Positions 1 to 8,842 of a DNA stretch of 64,000 nucleotides are shown piece after piece. A program made the translations under genes and the position numbers. Source of the DNA: Carnobacterium sp. CP1 (GTDB lineage Bacteria > Bacillota > Bacilli > Lactobacillales > Carnobacteriaceae); the NCBI RefSeq assembly GCF_001483965.1, contig NZ_CP010796.1, forward strand, positions 1,550,001 to 1,614,000, in the 5' to 3' direction. The notes under the pieces are model-generated. The model was not told the origin of the DNA. It worked only from the letters and a program-made list of their open reading frames with translations, and searched no databases. Each line of letters begins with the position of its first letter. The stretch's first letter is position 1.

Positions 1-470
1 TATGGAAGCATGATCAAACCTAACGTGCCTACACCTACACTAACGATGATCGGCATTAGTATCAGTGTTAATGAACCTAATCGACCTTGCAGAAGCCGTG
101 TAACAAATACTGCAATAGCAGAGACGAGCATAACGTTGATCAAATCCCCAATACCAACTAATTGCACTCCGGCTTCAGTAACTTGATAAGCACCTGAACC
201 TAAAAAGGCGGCGGCTCCTATAACGACACTTTCCATTCCGCTTAATTTAAACTGTAAGGCTACTAGAACTCCAATAATTGCTGGTGTGATAAATTGCATG
301 ATCATGACAACACTTGCTAATAACTCAAATACAGATCCATACGGTATAAGCGACTTGAAGATCGAACCCAATATTGCATTTGCAATCAATCCTATAACGA
401 CTCCTGAGGCTGTTCCTGCTAAGACTTTATTTAAATAATCTTTCCCTGTATACGCAACTTTATTTTCCAT
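1..470 (-). CDS. PTS_EIIC_2-type membrane permease, N-terminal part (cut by window edge)
   Basis: About 156 codons read open from an ATG at 470 to the window edge, so only the N-terminal part is visible. A short polar start (MENKVAYTGKDYLNKVLAG) leads into Gly/Ala-rich hydrophobic segments with the pattern GVVIGLIANAILG. This resembles the PTS_EIIC_2 family (PF13303), predicted multi-pass membrane proteins related to PTS IIC subunits but often encoded without IIA or IIB. No PTS partner is visible here. Substrate is unknown. A second member of the same family lies at 59911-60966. The Shine-Dalgarno (ggaaagg) is distant, so the start is only fairly certain. The family call is from recognition, not a search. 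Confidence 0.75.
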   Translation of the reverse strand, partial: MENKVAYTGKDYLNKVLAGTASGVVIGLIANAILGSIFKSLIPYGSVFELLASVVMIMQFITPAIIGVLVALQFKLSGMESVVIGAAAFLGSGAYQVTEAGVQLVGIGDLINVMLVSAIAVFVTRLLQGRLGSLTLILMPIIVSVGVGTLGLIMLP

Positions 471-675
471 TATTAAACTCAACCTTTCCTATTTTAATTG
501 ATAGAGACCATGTACTTTTTATTTCTGTGATTTGTTTCACATATCTTTCTTACAAGTTCATAATATCACAAACTTTTATAGACTTCAATTTTTTTTGAAC
601 TAATTCGTGTAAATCCTTCTATTTCTAATTATTTTCTAACTTAGCCAAGATGAATATTTAACTTCAGTAACTAAA

Positions 676-725
676 TACCCCTATAAAAGTATAATAAAAA
701 CAGACTTTTACAGGGGTGTTTTTTA
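676..725. terminator. Inverted repeat, probable terminator after mupG
   Basis: The arms CCCCTATAAAAGT and ACTTTTACAGGGG form a 13-bp imperfect stem. The T-run (TTTTTT) follows on the + side. Read on the minus strand the stem is followed only by TATTTAG, so as the end of mupG it is weak and may act bidirectionally. Confidence 0.55.
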
Positions 726-727
726 TT

Positions 728-1813
728 TTATTCTACAAAACAGAAGTTGGCTGAAGGCGGCAAGTAATCCAATAAGAATACCGCTTCTTCTTTGATGCGG
801 CCCACGATGTTTCGGGTTCCGTCATCTTCCATTTCTTTCAAAGCAATTTGCGTTTCGCCTTTGTATTGCCCGAATTGATCATTACAAATTAGAATATCGC
901 CTTTTTTAATTTGCCCTGTTTGATGTGCAGGGAAATCTTCGTTTTTGTATTTAACACGTGTCATAGAAGAACGAATCATATATTCAGAACGGTCGCCACG
1001 GTAACTGTGGATTTCCTCTAAAATAACTTTCTTTTCTAGATCTGTTGCACTTTCCGTAAACTCTATTTTCAATTGTGGATAAGCTCCAAGATAACCTTCT
1101 GCTACAGCTTTTAATTCTTCTTCAGCAGCATATGCATTTCCAATCAACAAGTCATCAATCGAATCCATTAGCTTGTAGTGAGTAAGTTGTGTATGGATCG
1201 GTAAATAACGATGCTGTTCCAATGTACATAACCCGGCTTGAACCGGCCATGGACCAAGTTCGCCATTTTTGGCTGTGACAAATGCAGCGGTATGAAGATT
1301 ATATTGGTTGAATTGTGCAGTTGTCTTTTCAAAGTGCTCTTGAGAAAGACCAGAGTAAAGTTGCGGGTAGAAATTGTGAGAAGCTGTTAAATAATCCCGA
1401 TTCGGCTGGTTGCTCATCACATTGTCAATATACTTTGTCCCGCTGCTCATGTTTACTTCAATTTTCAACCGTTCTGGGTTTTGGGTCATATGGGCTTCTT
1501 CAGCACCTGTAAAGCCTAGATCCAACCGGATAGCGCTTGCACCGAGTTCTTTAAAAAAGCTCAGATCGCTGTAGCTGACCCCCAGCTGTCCAAATAAACC
1601 AGGATTGATATCTAAAACCGTTTCGATCCCAACTGAATTCGCATAGTTGATCGCTTTTTTGAATTTTTCAACGACTTCCGTAGTGTCGCCTTCGACTTCC
1701 AGTAAGCTCATAAAAACTCGTGTAAAGCCGTATTTACTTGCTAAAGTTAAGTATTCTTTATCCTTTTCAAACGTACTTTTAGCTGGATAAATAGAAATTC
1801 CGATATTTTTCAT
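728..1813 (-). CDS. mupG: 6-phospho-N-acetylmuramidase-like protein (DUF871 family, MupG)
   Basis: The 361-residue product belongs to the DUF871 family; its Staphylococcus aureus member MupG cleaves MurNAc-6-phosphate-GlcNAc in cell-wall recycling. The N-terminus MKNIGISIYPAKS begins a TIM barrel. A smaller C-terminal domain carries the segment DFPAHQTGQIKKGDI. The reading frame extends 15 codons further upstream, but the ATG at 1813 is preceded by GGAGGG at good spacing and is chosen. It is divergent from a GH84 N-acetylglucosaminidase, which fits amino-sugar or peptidoglycan scavenging. murQ, murP and murR are not in the window. Function is inferred from the family; the true substrate could differ. 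Confidence 0.85.
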   Translation of the reverse strand: MKNIGISIYPAKSTFEKDKEYLTLASKYGFTRVFMSLLEVEGDTTEVVEKFKKAINYANSVGIETVLDINPGLFGQLGVSYSDLSFFKELGASAIRLDLGFTGAEEAHMTQNPERLKIEVNMSSGTKYIDNVMSNQPNRDYLTASHNFYPQLYSGLSQEHFEKTTAQFNQYNLHTAAFVTAKNGELGPWPVQAGLCTLEQHRYLPIHTQLTHYKLMDSIDDLLIGNAYAAEEELKAVAEGYLGAYPQLKIEFTESATDLEKKVILEEIHSYRGDRSEYMIRSSMTRVKYKNEDFPAHQTGQIKKGDILICNDQFGQYKGETQIALKEMEDDGTRNIVGRIKEEAVFLLDYLPPSANFCFVE

Positions 1814-1858
1814 TGTAACCCTCCATAAAAGTTCTGTTTTTTGCTTATACTCATCCAT

Positions 1859-1872
1859 GGTAAGCGTTTTCC
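1859..1872 (-). promoter_or_regulatory. cre-like site upstream of mupG
   Basis: GGTAAGCGTTTTCC matches most of the CcpA cre consensus (TGWAANCGNTNWCA) except at the ends. It lies about 45 bp upstream of the mupG start, so catabolite repression is plausible. Confidence 0.45.
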
Positions 1873-2111
1873 GTATAATTGTAAAGGACTATAAGCTTTT
1901 TTCTTGATAATCGAAGTTCTAAACGTTAAAGCAAAGAAATGAAATTTGAACTACCAAAAGATAAATTGTCTAAACCTTATTAAAGTCATTAAGTTATTGC
2001 TAATTTTGCTATAGTTTGTATCTATTAAAAGCTGTATATAGGAGTAAAATAGACTACAACATTATCATTCTATTCATTTTTTTAGTTCACTCTATTTTAG
2101 GAGGAAAAAAA

Positions 2112-3791
2112 TTGGAAACATTACTACAAAAATTCTCTGCCTACCAAGAAGTTTATACGAAAGGCAAATACCTTTCTTTTGCAAATGGGCCCTTAAAGAT
2201 TAAATTTTCAGGAAAGTTTTTCCGTTTTGAGACTTTTCAAGATGCATTTGGAAGCAGGCTAACCGATACCCTTTTTGAAATGGTGCCGAATGACTTTTCC
2301 GGAGAAACCGATATGGTATTAACGCATGAGTTTGACCGTAATTTAAAATCTGATAGTTTTACTTTAACGGTCACCGAGCAGAAGGAAGTCATTATTAAAA
2401 CCAAAAACTTACGCGGCTTTCGCTACGCAGCTGAAGCTTTAAATCTGCTGTTTGAAAAAACTACCAGTGGCACAGCCTGTTTGTTGATTTCAATTGCCCA
2501 TTCGGTTTCTTTTCAAGTACGCGGTGTTATCGAAGGCTTTTACGGGCTTCCCTGGCAGCATTCCGACCGCTTAGATGTTCTGCGTTATCTTGGTAACCAT
2601 CGAATGAATACTTATATGTACGCTCCAAAAGATGATGTCTACCAACGTAAATTATGGCGTACGTTGTATCCTGAAAAAGCTCTTTGTCAGTTTGAAGAGC
2701 TTATCGAAACCGCTGAAAAAGAGATGATCGATTTTTATTATATGATTAGTCCTGGTAACGATATTGACTACACTCAAGCAGAAGAAGTCAGAGTTTTGAC
2801 GACCAAATTACAGCAGTTAATCGATTCAGGTATTAGAAACTTCGGCTTGCTGTTGGATGATATCGACTACCTCTTAAAAGGCAACGCTAAAAAGAAGTTT
2901 GCCTCTTCTGCCAGTGCACATGCCTATTTGGTTACGCAAGTCGACAATTTTTTAAAAAATGAACTAGAAGACTACTGTTTAGTCGTTTGTCCAACAGAAT
3001 ACGATAATCACCAAGACTCGTCTTATCTGGAGATTTTGAGTGAAAAGATGCCGGAAAGTATCCCCTTATTTTGGACAGGTCCTTCAACTTTAGCTGCACG
3101 AATCACCACTGCTGAAGTTGAAACCATGGCTGCTGCCTATAAGCGTCCGATGATCATCTGGGACAACATTCCGGTAAACGATTATCAAAAAGACTATGAA
3201 TTGCTTTTTCTAAGTCCATACGAAAACCGTTCTCCATTGCTGGGACAAGAACAATTCCGTGTTGCTGGAGTTGTTTCTAACCCCATGGCACAATGGGAAC
3301 TCTCAAAATTGACTATCCATAATATGAGTCAATTTCTCTGGGACCCGACCGGCTATAAGACAGCAGACAGCTGGAAGAAAACGTTGAATGAGTACCTGCC
3401 GGTTGAATATGTTCACTCGTTAAAAGTTTTTGCTCAATTTAATCCTAACAAATACACACGAGAAGTCCTTACCTTTGAACAGCAAAAAGCTATCCGAGAA
3501 AAAGATGTTGATTTTATTACAGGTCAACTAGAACAATTGGTTGAAGCCAGTTGGAAATTGTCGGAAGTCCGAGATAGTGCTTTTCAACAAGCGATCGGAC
3601 CTTGGTTGAAACGGGTTCAAGAAGATTTCAATTATTGGCAGGCAATACTAGCAGGCGATGCTGACAAGGTTCATTCGGCACAAGCAAAGCTAGCCGATAT
3701 TCCTTGCCGAATCGGTGCTGATCTTCCAGCTGCATTTGTTCAATATTGGAAACTAGCTGATCTGCCTGCAATAATAGAAAAGGTCGAATGA
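2112..3791 (+). CDS. GH84 beta-N-acetylglucosaminidase (O-GlcNAcase/hyaluronidase family)
   Basis: The 559-residue product carries the GH84 signature: RGVIEGFYGLPW opening the catalytic barrel, YMYAPKDDVYQR, and the catalytic Asp pair in LLLDDIDYL. An N-terminal domain of about 130 residues precedes the barrel. A further 32 codons are open upstream from an ATG at 2016, but the TTG at 2112 has AGGAGG seven bases before it and is the better start. No clear signal peptide remains after that start, so the enzyme is probably cytoplasmic and acts on imported GlcNAc-containing fragments. It is divergent from mupG. GH84 enzymes use substrate-assisted catalysis on beta-GlcNAc linkages; the actual substrate here is unknown. 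Confidence 0.87.
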   Translation: METLLQKFSAYQEVYTKGKYLSFANGPLKIKFSGKFFRFETFQDAFGSRLTDTLFEMVPNDFSGETDMVLTHEFDRNLKSDSFTLTVTEQKEVIIKTKNLRGFRYAAEALNLLFEKTTSGTACLLISIAHSVSFQVRGVIEGFYGLPWQHSDRLDVLRYLGNHRMNTYMYAPKDDVYQRKLWRTLYPEKALCQFEELIETAEKEMIDFYYMISPGNDIDYTQAEEVRVLTTKLQQLIDSGIRNFGLLLDDIDYLLKGNAKKKFASSASAHAYLVTQVDNFLKNELEDYCLVVCPTEYDNHQDSSYLEILSEKMPESIPLFWTGPSTLAARITTAEVETMAAAYKRPMIIWDNIPVNDYQKDYELLFLSPYENRSPLLGQEQFRVAGVVSNPMAQWELSKLTIHNMSQFLWDPTGYKTADSWKKTLNEYLPVEYVHSLKVFAQFNPNKYTREVLTFEQQKAIREKDVDFITGQLEQLVEASWKLSEVRDSAFQQAIGPWLKRVQEDFNYWQAILAGDADKVHSAQAKLADIPCRIGADLPAAFVQYWKLADLPAIIEKVE

Positions 3792-3880
3792 CAAGGTTAT
3801 CTTGTTCAAGATCTCAATAAAGAACGGCAAGCTGTTGAAATGGTTGTGTCTCTCGCTTACATTTAATCGTCTTTAAATAA

Positions 3881-3914
3881 AAAAGCCGTTGATTTTTAGT
3901 CAACGGTTTTTTTA
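3881..3914. terminator. Bidirectional rho-independent terminator
   Basis: Stem CCGTTGA / TCAACGG with a 7-base loop, flanked by AAAAAAG and TTTTTTT. It sits between the convergent GH84 gene and the ABC permease gene and can serve both. Confidence 0.85.
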
Positions 3915-3929
3915 AGATACCTCTTTTTT

Positions 3930-4754
3930 CTATTTACCTGCTGCTGGTGTACGAGAAATTTTATTAAAATCCGCATGCACAAAAGAATTTGTCGCTAAGA
4001 ATAAGAACAAGCCGCCAAAAGCAGCGATCACGACTCCACTTATCCACGGTGTTACAATAAATCCATTGAAATCAAATGCTAAACCTAGTTTTAACCATCC
4101 CGCTTGAGTTAAACCGCCTTTTTCTAACATAATCGTTCTGAAAAAAGCAGTGGTATAAGTCATGGGGTTAAAATAAGAAACGAACTTTAATACTTTAGGC
4201 AAAAACTCGATTGGAATATATGCACCCGATAAAAATGTGAACGGCAGTACGACGGCTTGCTGCACCACTTGGAAGGTAGATGAGCTTTTTACCATAGAGG
4301 CTAAAAACAAACCCAATCCTGAGAACACTAAACCAATCAAAATCAGTGCCGCTACTACATAAAAAATCGTTTGCCAATGGTCAAACCTCAAACCTGTAAA
4401 GAAACCAATAATCAAAATCAACACCCCTTGAGCTGTTGCGATAGTAGCTGCTGATAATATTTGGCCTAGTGCTACTTGCAAGCGGCTAGTCGGACTGACT
4501 AAAACCTCTTTCATAAACCCTGATACTGTATCATCAATCGTAGACGTTGCAATATTTAATGAGGTTTGAAATACTGTTGCAACAGTAATCCCAGCTAGTA
4601 AAAAGGCAGTTGGATCCTCTACTTGATCTGTTTTAAAAATTGAACTAAAAACGTAGAGAAAGAAGAACGGAATAACAAGCGAAGTAATCAGTTTTACTCG
4701 GTCGCGAACAAACCCTCGAATATTTCTTAACCATAGTGCCGTGATCGTTCTCAT
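3930..4754 (-). CDS. ABC-2 type exporter permease (DrrB-like)
   Basis: The 274-residue product has about six membrane segments and the shape of ABC-2 permeases. The N-terminal MRTITALWLRNIRGFVRDR is followed by membrane helices, and the conserved region around LPFTFLSGAYIPIEFLP and VSYFNPMTY is typical of DrrB/NodJ-like exporters. Its ATG overlaps the stop of the upstream ATPase gene by four bases (ATGA), so the two are translationally coupled. The pair should form a homodimeric-permease efflux pump. Substrate cannot be told from the sequence; drugs, lipids or peptides are all known for the family. Confidence 0.9.
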   Translation of the reverse strand: MRTITALWLRNIRGFVRDRVKLITSLVIPFFFLYVFSSIFKTDQVEDPTAFLLAGITVATVFQTSLNIATSTIDDTVSGFMKEVLVSPTSRLQVALGQILSAATIATAQGVLILIIGFFTGLRFDHWQTIFYVVAALILIGLVFSGLGLFLASMVKSSSTFQVVQQAVVLPFTFLSGAYIPIEFLPKVLKFVSYFNPMTYTTAFFRTIMLEKGGLTQAGWLKLGLAFDFNGFIVTPWISGVVIAAFGGLFLFLATNSFVHADFNKISRTPAAGK

Positions 4755-5683
4755 TCTGAAGTCTCCTCTCTTATAGCTTTACCTGTAATTTTCAAAAACA
4801 CATCATTCAATGTTCCTTTTTTGATTTCTAAGTCTTGAATTTCGTTTTTAAACGGCTGAATAAAATCTAAAAAAGTCTGAATGTTAGCTGCATCAACATC
4901 GACATAAAACGTTTCTTTTTCTCTTTGGTAACCAACGTGTTCCTTTGTTAATGCTTCTTCAAATTTTTCCGGACTGCTTACATGCAAAGTCGCTTTATCT
5001 TTTGTATACTGCTGTTTTAAGTTTTCAGGAGTATCGTCCACCATAATTTTTCCATCATCCATAATCGCCACATGGTCGCAAATTTCAGCTTCGTCCATAT
5101 AATGGGTGGTCAGAAATATTGTAATGTTTTTTTCTTTCTGAAGTTTTGTAATATACTCCCACATGCGGTTACGCGTCTGAGGATCTAATCCGGTCGTTGG
5201 TTCATCTAGAAACAACACTTTTGGATAATGTAACAAAGCACGAGCGATTTCAACCCGCCGCTTCATTCCACCTGACAGACTAGAGACGTTTTTGTCTTTC
5301 CAATCAAGCAGGTCCACAAGCTCTAGTACAAAATGAATTCTGTCTTTCACTTCTTTTTTAGGAATACTATAAAAAACACAATGCATATTCAAATTCTCGG
5401 AAATAGTCATTTTCTCGTCTAATGTTTGTGATTGGAAAACGACTCCAATCGCTTTGCGTACTTCATCTTTTTCTTTTGAGACATCTTTGCCGTCAATCAG
5501 CAACGTTCCTGATGTTTTTTCCATCATTGTACACAGTGTGTTGATAGTCGTGCTTTTTCCCGCTCCATTTGGACCAAGAAAGGCAAAAACACTGCCTTCT
5601 TCTACTTCAAAAGAAACGTTATCCACTGCTGTAAAGTCGCCATACTTCTTGGTATAGTTTTTAACTTCAATAATCGGTTTCAT
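4751..5683 (-). CDS. ABC exporter ATP-binding protein (DrrA-like)
   Basis: ATPase of about 310 residues with Walker A GPNGAGKSTT, signature LSGGMKRRVEIA, Walker B VLFLDEPTTGLD and H-loop TTHYMDEAE. The C-terminal 80 residues are the regulatory extension seen in DrrA-type drug exporter ATPases. Three consecutive ATG codons open the gene; the third (5683) lies seven bases from AAGGAG and is preferred, the first being at 5689. It precedes and overlaps its permease. The upstream neighbour encodes a DUF2871 protein behind a strong promoter with a palindromic operator, and all three genes are probably co-transcribed. Confidence 0.92.
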   Translation of the reverse strand: MKPIIEVKNYTKKYGDFTAVDNVSFEVEEGSVFAFLGPNGAGKSTTINTLCTMMEKTSGTLLIDGKDVSKEKDEVRKAIGVVFQSQTLDEKMTISENLNMHCVFYSIPKKEVKDRIHFVLELVDLLDWKDKNVSSLSGGMKRRVEIARALLHYPKVLFLDEPTTGLDPQTRNRMWEYITKLQKEKNITIFLTTHYMDEAEICDHVAIMDDGKIMVDDTPENLKQQYTKDKATLHVSSPEKFEEALTKEHVGYQREKETFYVDVDAANIQTFLDFIQPFKNEIQDLEIKKGTLNDVFLKITGKAIREETSE

Positions 5684-5754
5684 CATCATTCTCCTTTTTC
5701 GTTTTTTTTACCTGGAATTCTGTTTTTTATAACAAAAAATAAATGGAGTCTGAA

Positions 5755-6201
5755 TTATTCTTTTTGACTAGATTTAACGAGATTGTTTTCATTACCAATG
5801 ATGGTATACAGCAGAATAAACAATTGTATGATAGCTACGGTCAAGAGAATATGTGCTAAGCCGGCTACGCCAGAAATAGCAGCGTTTGCTCCTGAGGTTA
5901 AATCTGTTCCTAAAACCGTCGTAACGCCTCTAACCGTCAGCATCAGTAAAGTCGATAATAATCCTATATTGTAAATCATGTAAAATGGCTTAAATTTTTT
6001 GTGTTGTGTAATGTGGAATACTTTTTCAAACAGCAGCAAAATCAAAAATGTAAACATCCCTAACATTAAAGCATGCGTATGGAGTACGCTTAGCGGCGTC
6101 CACCCCGTAAAATTATAGACATTCGTAAATTCTCTATAAAATAAACCAGCTGCTAAACCAAAAACAGCATAAAAAAGACTAGTATTTAATAATCGTTTCA
6201 T
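5755..6201 (-). CDS. DUF2871 family membrane protein
   Basis: The 148-residue product has four or five predicted membrane segments, starting MKRLLNTSLFYAVFGLAAG, with the conserved HTHALMLGMFTF region containing two His residues. It matches the DUF2871 family, small Firmicutes membrane proteins of unknown function. The His residues in a membrane helix recall metal or haem ligands, but that is speculation. It is the first gene after the promoter at 6285-6313 and is followed by the DrrAB-type exporter within 66 bp, which suggests a shared response to a toxic compound or envelope stress. Confidence 0.85.
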   Translation of the reverse strand: MKRLLNTSLFYAVFGLAAGLFYREFTNVYNFTGWTPLSVLHTHALMLGMFTFLILLLFEKVFHITQHKKFKPFYMIYNIGLLSTLLMLTVRGVTTVLGTDLTSGANAAISGVAGLAHILLTVAIIQLFILLYTIIGNENNLVKSSQKE

Positions 6202-6254
6202 TTTTATTCCTCCTCTTTGGTCTTTGATACCTTATTTTTCCATGTTATCTTCCC

Positions 6255-6276
6255 AAAGTTACACATGTGTAACTTT
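6255..6276 (-). promoter_or_regulatory. 22-bp perfect palindromic operator
   Basis: AAAGTTACACA / TGTGTAACTTT is a perfect 22-bp palindrome starting nine bases after the -10 of the promoter for the DUF2871-exporter operon. It has the form of a TetR- or MarR-family operator. No regulator gene lies next to it. Confidence 0.8.
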
Positions 6277-6284
6277 ATGGAATT

Positions 6285-6313
6285 AGTATAACGAGGTACG
6301 ATAATGATGTCAA
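6285..6313 (-). promoter_or_regulatory. Promoter of the DUF2871-ABC exporter operon
   Basis: On the minus strand TTGACA is separated by exactly 17 bp from TATACT, a near-consensus sigma-A promoter reading toward the gene that starts at 6201. Confidence 0.85.
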
Positions 6314-6420
6314 GAAAGACGAGTTCATTCTATTGAAAATAATTTTGTAGTATTCAATGCCGTTATAAGAATAGTTGTAAAAGCATCAGCAAACTTATTT
6401 GTTTTATGTAAATTACTAAA

Positions 6421-6453
6421 AAAAATAGAAACTGAGATAAAAGCCTCAGTTCC
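6421..6453 (-). terminator. Terminator of the araBDA operon
   Basis: On the minus strand GGAACTGAG pairs with CTCAGTTTC and is followed by TATTTTTTTT, about 190 bp after the araA stop. The rest of 6202-6645 holds only the promoter/operator above and A+T-rich sequence with nothing else recognised. Confidence 0.8.
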
Positions 6454-6645
6454 TGTTTTCTATCCAACTACTTTTATCTTACATATACTATATGTCTACT
6501 TCATAAATAGTACTCGACGATCTATGAATTTCCTATCTCTATTCGCTCCACGTCTCACAGCTTTAAACATAAAACATTTTGAGTTTACATAACTTTAATA
6601 CTCTTCTATTCCTTAAATTTTTTTTATTCGAGGAAGTTACATTTT

Positions 6646-8070
6646 TTAGTCAATTACTACAGTTTCCAAGTTGACTAATTTCGCCCAGTCTTGAATCTGT
6701 TCTACCGTCAACACGAGTGAAACAACTGTATGGTGTCCACCGCCTGATTGAATCCATTTTGTTACGCCCTCTTTAAAGTTTGGTTTTGGTTTCCACAATA
6801 CTCGCGCTACTGGCAAATTAGGAGCTGATTGAGTTGGTATTTCAGCTTCTACAGCATTGATCAACAAACGGTAATGAGTTCCCAAGTCCAGCATAGAAAC
6901 TACAACGCCGCTTCCTGCCGCTCCATCAAATACTAAACGAGCAGGATCTTCTTTGTCACCGATACCAAGCGGGTGCACAATTACCTTTGGCTTATTGCTT
7001 GCCAATGTAGGGTCAACTTCCAACATATGAGATTGTAGAATCATTTCACTACCTTCTGTTAAATCATATGTGTAATCTTCCATAAAGCCGGTCTGTTTGT
7101 TTTTAGCCATAATTTTCATTAAGCGATCTAGTGCAGCGGTTTTCCAATCGCCTTCTCCAGCAAAACCATATCCTTCTGCATTTAAGCGTTGAACAGCCAT
7201 TCCTGGTAATTGTTTCATACCGTGCAAATCTTCAAAATTCGTTGTAAAGGCAGTGTAACCGCCAGCTTCAAGGAATCTTCGTAGCGCTATTTCAATTTTG
7301 ATTTGTTCTTTTACGTGTTCTTCGTAATAGGCCGGATCATTATCTCCTTGTTCAAATTCATACAATTTTTGGCATTCCTCGTAGGTTGATTGAATTTCTT
7401 CATTTGTTACTTTATCCATTTCTGCTACCAAATCACCGATACCATAGTAATCCACAGTCCAGCCAAATTGAATAGCTGCTTCAACTTTATCTCCTTCTGT
7501 AACTGCAACATGGCGCATATTGTCCCCAAAACGAGCTACTTTAATATTTTGACTTTCGATAAATCCAATGGCTGCATCCATCCACAAGGAAATATCTTTT
7601 TGAACTGATTTATTTCCCCAATACCCTACAACAATTTTGTTGTTTTTCTTCAAACGAGCATTAATAAAGCCATACTCACGGTCTCCATGAGCTGATTGGT
7701 TTAAGTTCATAAAATCCATGTCGATTGTATCCCAAGGAATTTTTTCATTAAATTGGGTTGCTAAATGCAATAATGGTTTTTGCAATAATTTTGTTCCAGC
7801 AATCCACATTTTTGCTGGAGAAAACGTATGCATCCATGTAATTACACCAGCAACATTATCTTGGTAGTTTACTTCTTTCATCACATGTTTGATTTCATCA
7901 GAAGTTGTTACTAAGTCTTTAAAAACCAAAGGATAAGATAAAACCCCGCTTTTATTTAGGCCTTCCACGATCTGTGCGGCATGTTCCTTGACTTGGTTTA
8001 ACGTTTCTTCTCCGTATAAGTTTTGACTTCCCACAACGAACCAGAATTCTTTAGCGTTTGTTTGCAACAT
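6646..8070 (-). CDS. araA: L-arabinose isomerase
   Basis: The 474-residue enzyme converts L-arabinose to L-ribulose with Mn2+. Length and sequence match bacterial AraA throughout: N-terminal [18 protein letters not shown], the [12 protein letters not shown] segment, the catalytic region [15 protein letters not shown] and HMLEVDP, and the C-terminal GGGHHTVVS. The start has GAGGAGC upstream. It is the last gene of araB-araD-araA, 14 bp after araD, and is followed by a terminator. Control is through the promoter upstream of araB (AraR and cre sites). Confidence 0.97.
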   Translation of the reverse strand: MLQTNAKEFWFVVGSQNLYGEETLNQVKEHAAQIVEGLNKSGVLSYPLVFKDLVTTSDEIKHVMKEVNYQDNVAGVITWMHTFSPAKMWIAGTKLLQKPLLHLATQFNEKIPWDTIDMDFMNLNQSAHGDREYGFINARLKKNNKIVVGYWGNKSVQKDISLWMDAAIGFIESQNIKVARFGDNMRHVAVTEGDKVEAAIQFGWTVDYYGIGDLVAEMDKVTNEEIQSTYEECQKLYEFEQGDNDPAYYEEHVKEQIKIEIALRRFLEAGGYTAFTTNFEDLHGMKQLPGMAVQRLNAEGYGFAGEGDWKTAALDRLMKIMAKNKQTGFMEDYTYDLTEGSEMILQSHMLEVDPTLASNKPKVIVHPLGIGDKEDPARLVFDGAAGSGVVVSMLDLGTHYRLLINAVEAEIPTQSAPNLPVARVLWKPKPNFKEGVTKWIQSGGGHHTVVSLVLTVEQIQDWAKLVNLETVVID

Positions 8071-8084
8071 TTCAGTTAGCTCCT

Positions 8085-8786
8085 CTATTTTTTAGTTTGT
8101 CCATAATAAGCGTCTTTCCCATGTTTTCTTTTAAAGTGCTTATCTAACAGTACTTGGTCCATCCGAATATCAAATGGATTCAATTGTAAGGAATGATACG
8201 TCATCTCTGCAACTTGCTCCAGGACAACTGCATTGTGAACAGCATTTTTAGCGGATGTTCCCCAAGTAAATGGCCCATGATCGTTTACCAATACTCCCGG
8301 AATTTCCTCAGGTGAAAGTCCTTTTTCGTCGAATGTCTCGATGATAACTGTTCCTGTCTGTTTTTCGTACTCCGTTACGATTTCACTTTCTTTCATTGCT
8401 CTCGTCACTGGGATATCTCCATAGAAGTAATCACTTTGTGTTGTTCCTGCTGCTGGAATAGAACGTCCAGCTTGTGCAAATGAAACAGCCCATGGTGAAT
8501 GAGTATGCACGATACCTTGTATATTAGGAAAAGCTTTATATAACTCAACATGTGTAGCCGTATCACTTGAAGGATTTAAGTCTCCCTCAACCACTCTACC
8601 CTCTAAATCCACTACCACCATATCACTAGGTTTCAAATGCTCATATTCAACGCCACTTGGTTTAATGACAACTAGTCCTTTTTCTCGATCAATACCGCTG
8701 ACATTTCCCCAAGTAAATGTAATCAGGTGGTATTCAGGTAACAGCATATTGGCTTCATAGACTTCTTTTTTTAATGCATCTAACAC
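8085..8786 (-). CDS. araD: L-ribulose-5-phosphate 4-epimerase
   Basis: The 233-residue class II aldolase-fold, zinc-dependent enzyme makes D-xylulose 5-phosphate, linking arabinose to the pentose phosphate or phosphoketolase pathway. Visible motifs are [10 protein letters not shown] near the start, the phosphate-binding KPSGVEY, the metal His pair in [11 protein letters not shown], and NDHGPFTWG. The start is GTG with AGGAGG eight bases upstream. It lies between araB (56 bp upstream) and araA (14 bp downstream). Confidence 0.96.
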   Translation of the reverse strand: MLDALKKEVYEANMLLPEYHLITFTWGNVSGIDREKGLVVIKPSGVEYEHLKPSDMVVVDLEGRVVEGDLNPSSDTATHVELYKAFPNIQGIVHTHSPWAVSFAQAGRSIPAAGTTQSDYFYGDIPVTRAMKESEIVTEYEKQTGTVIIETFDEKGLSPEEIPGVLVNDHGPFTWGTSAKNAVHNAVVLEQVAEMTYHSLQLNPFDIRMDQVLLDKHFKRKHGKDAYYGQTKK

Positions 8787-8842
8787 TTTTCAACCTCCTG
8801 TTTTTTAGCTCCATTATTTTATTTATAGTATTTTATCTTTAT

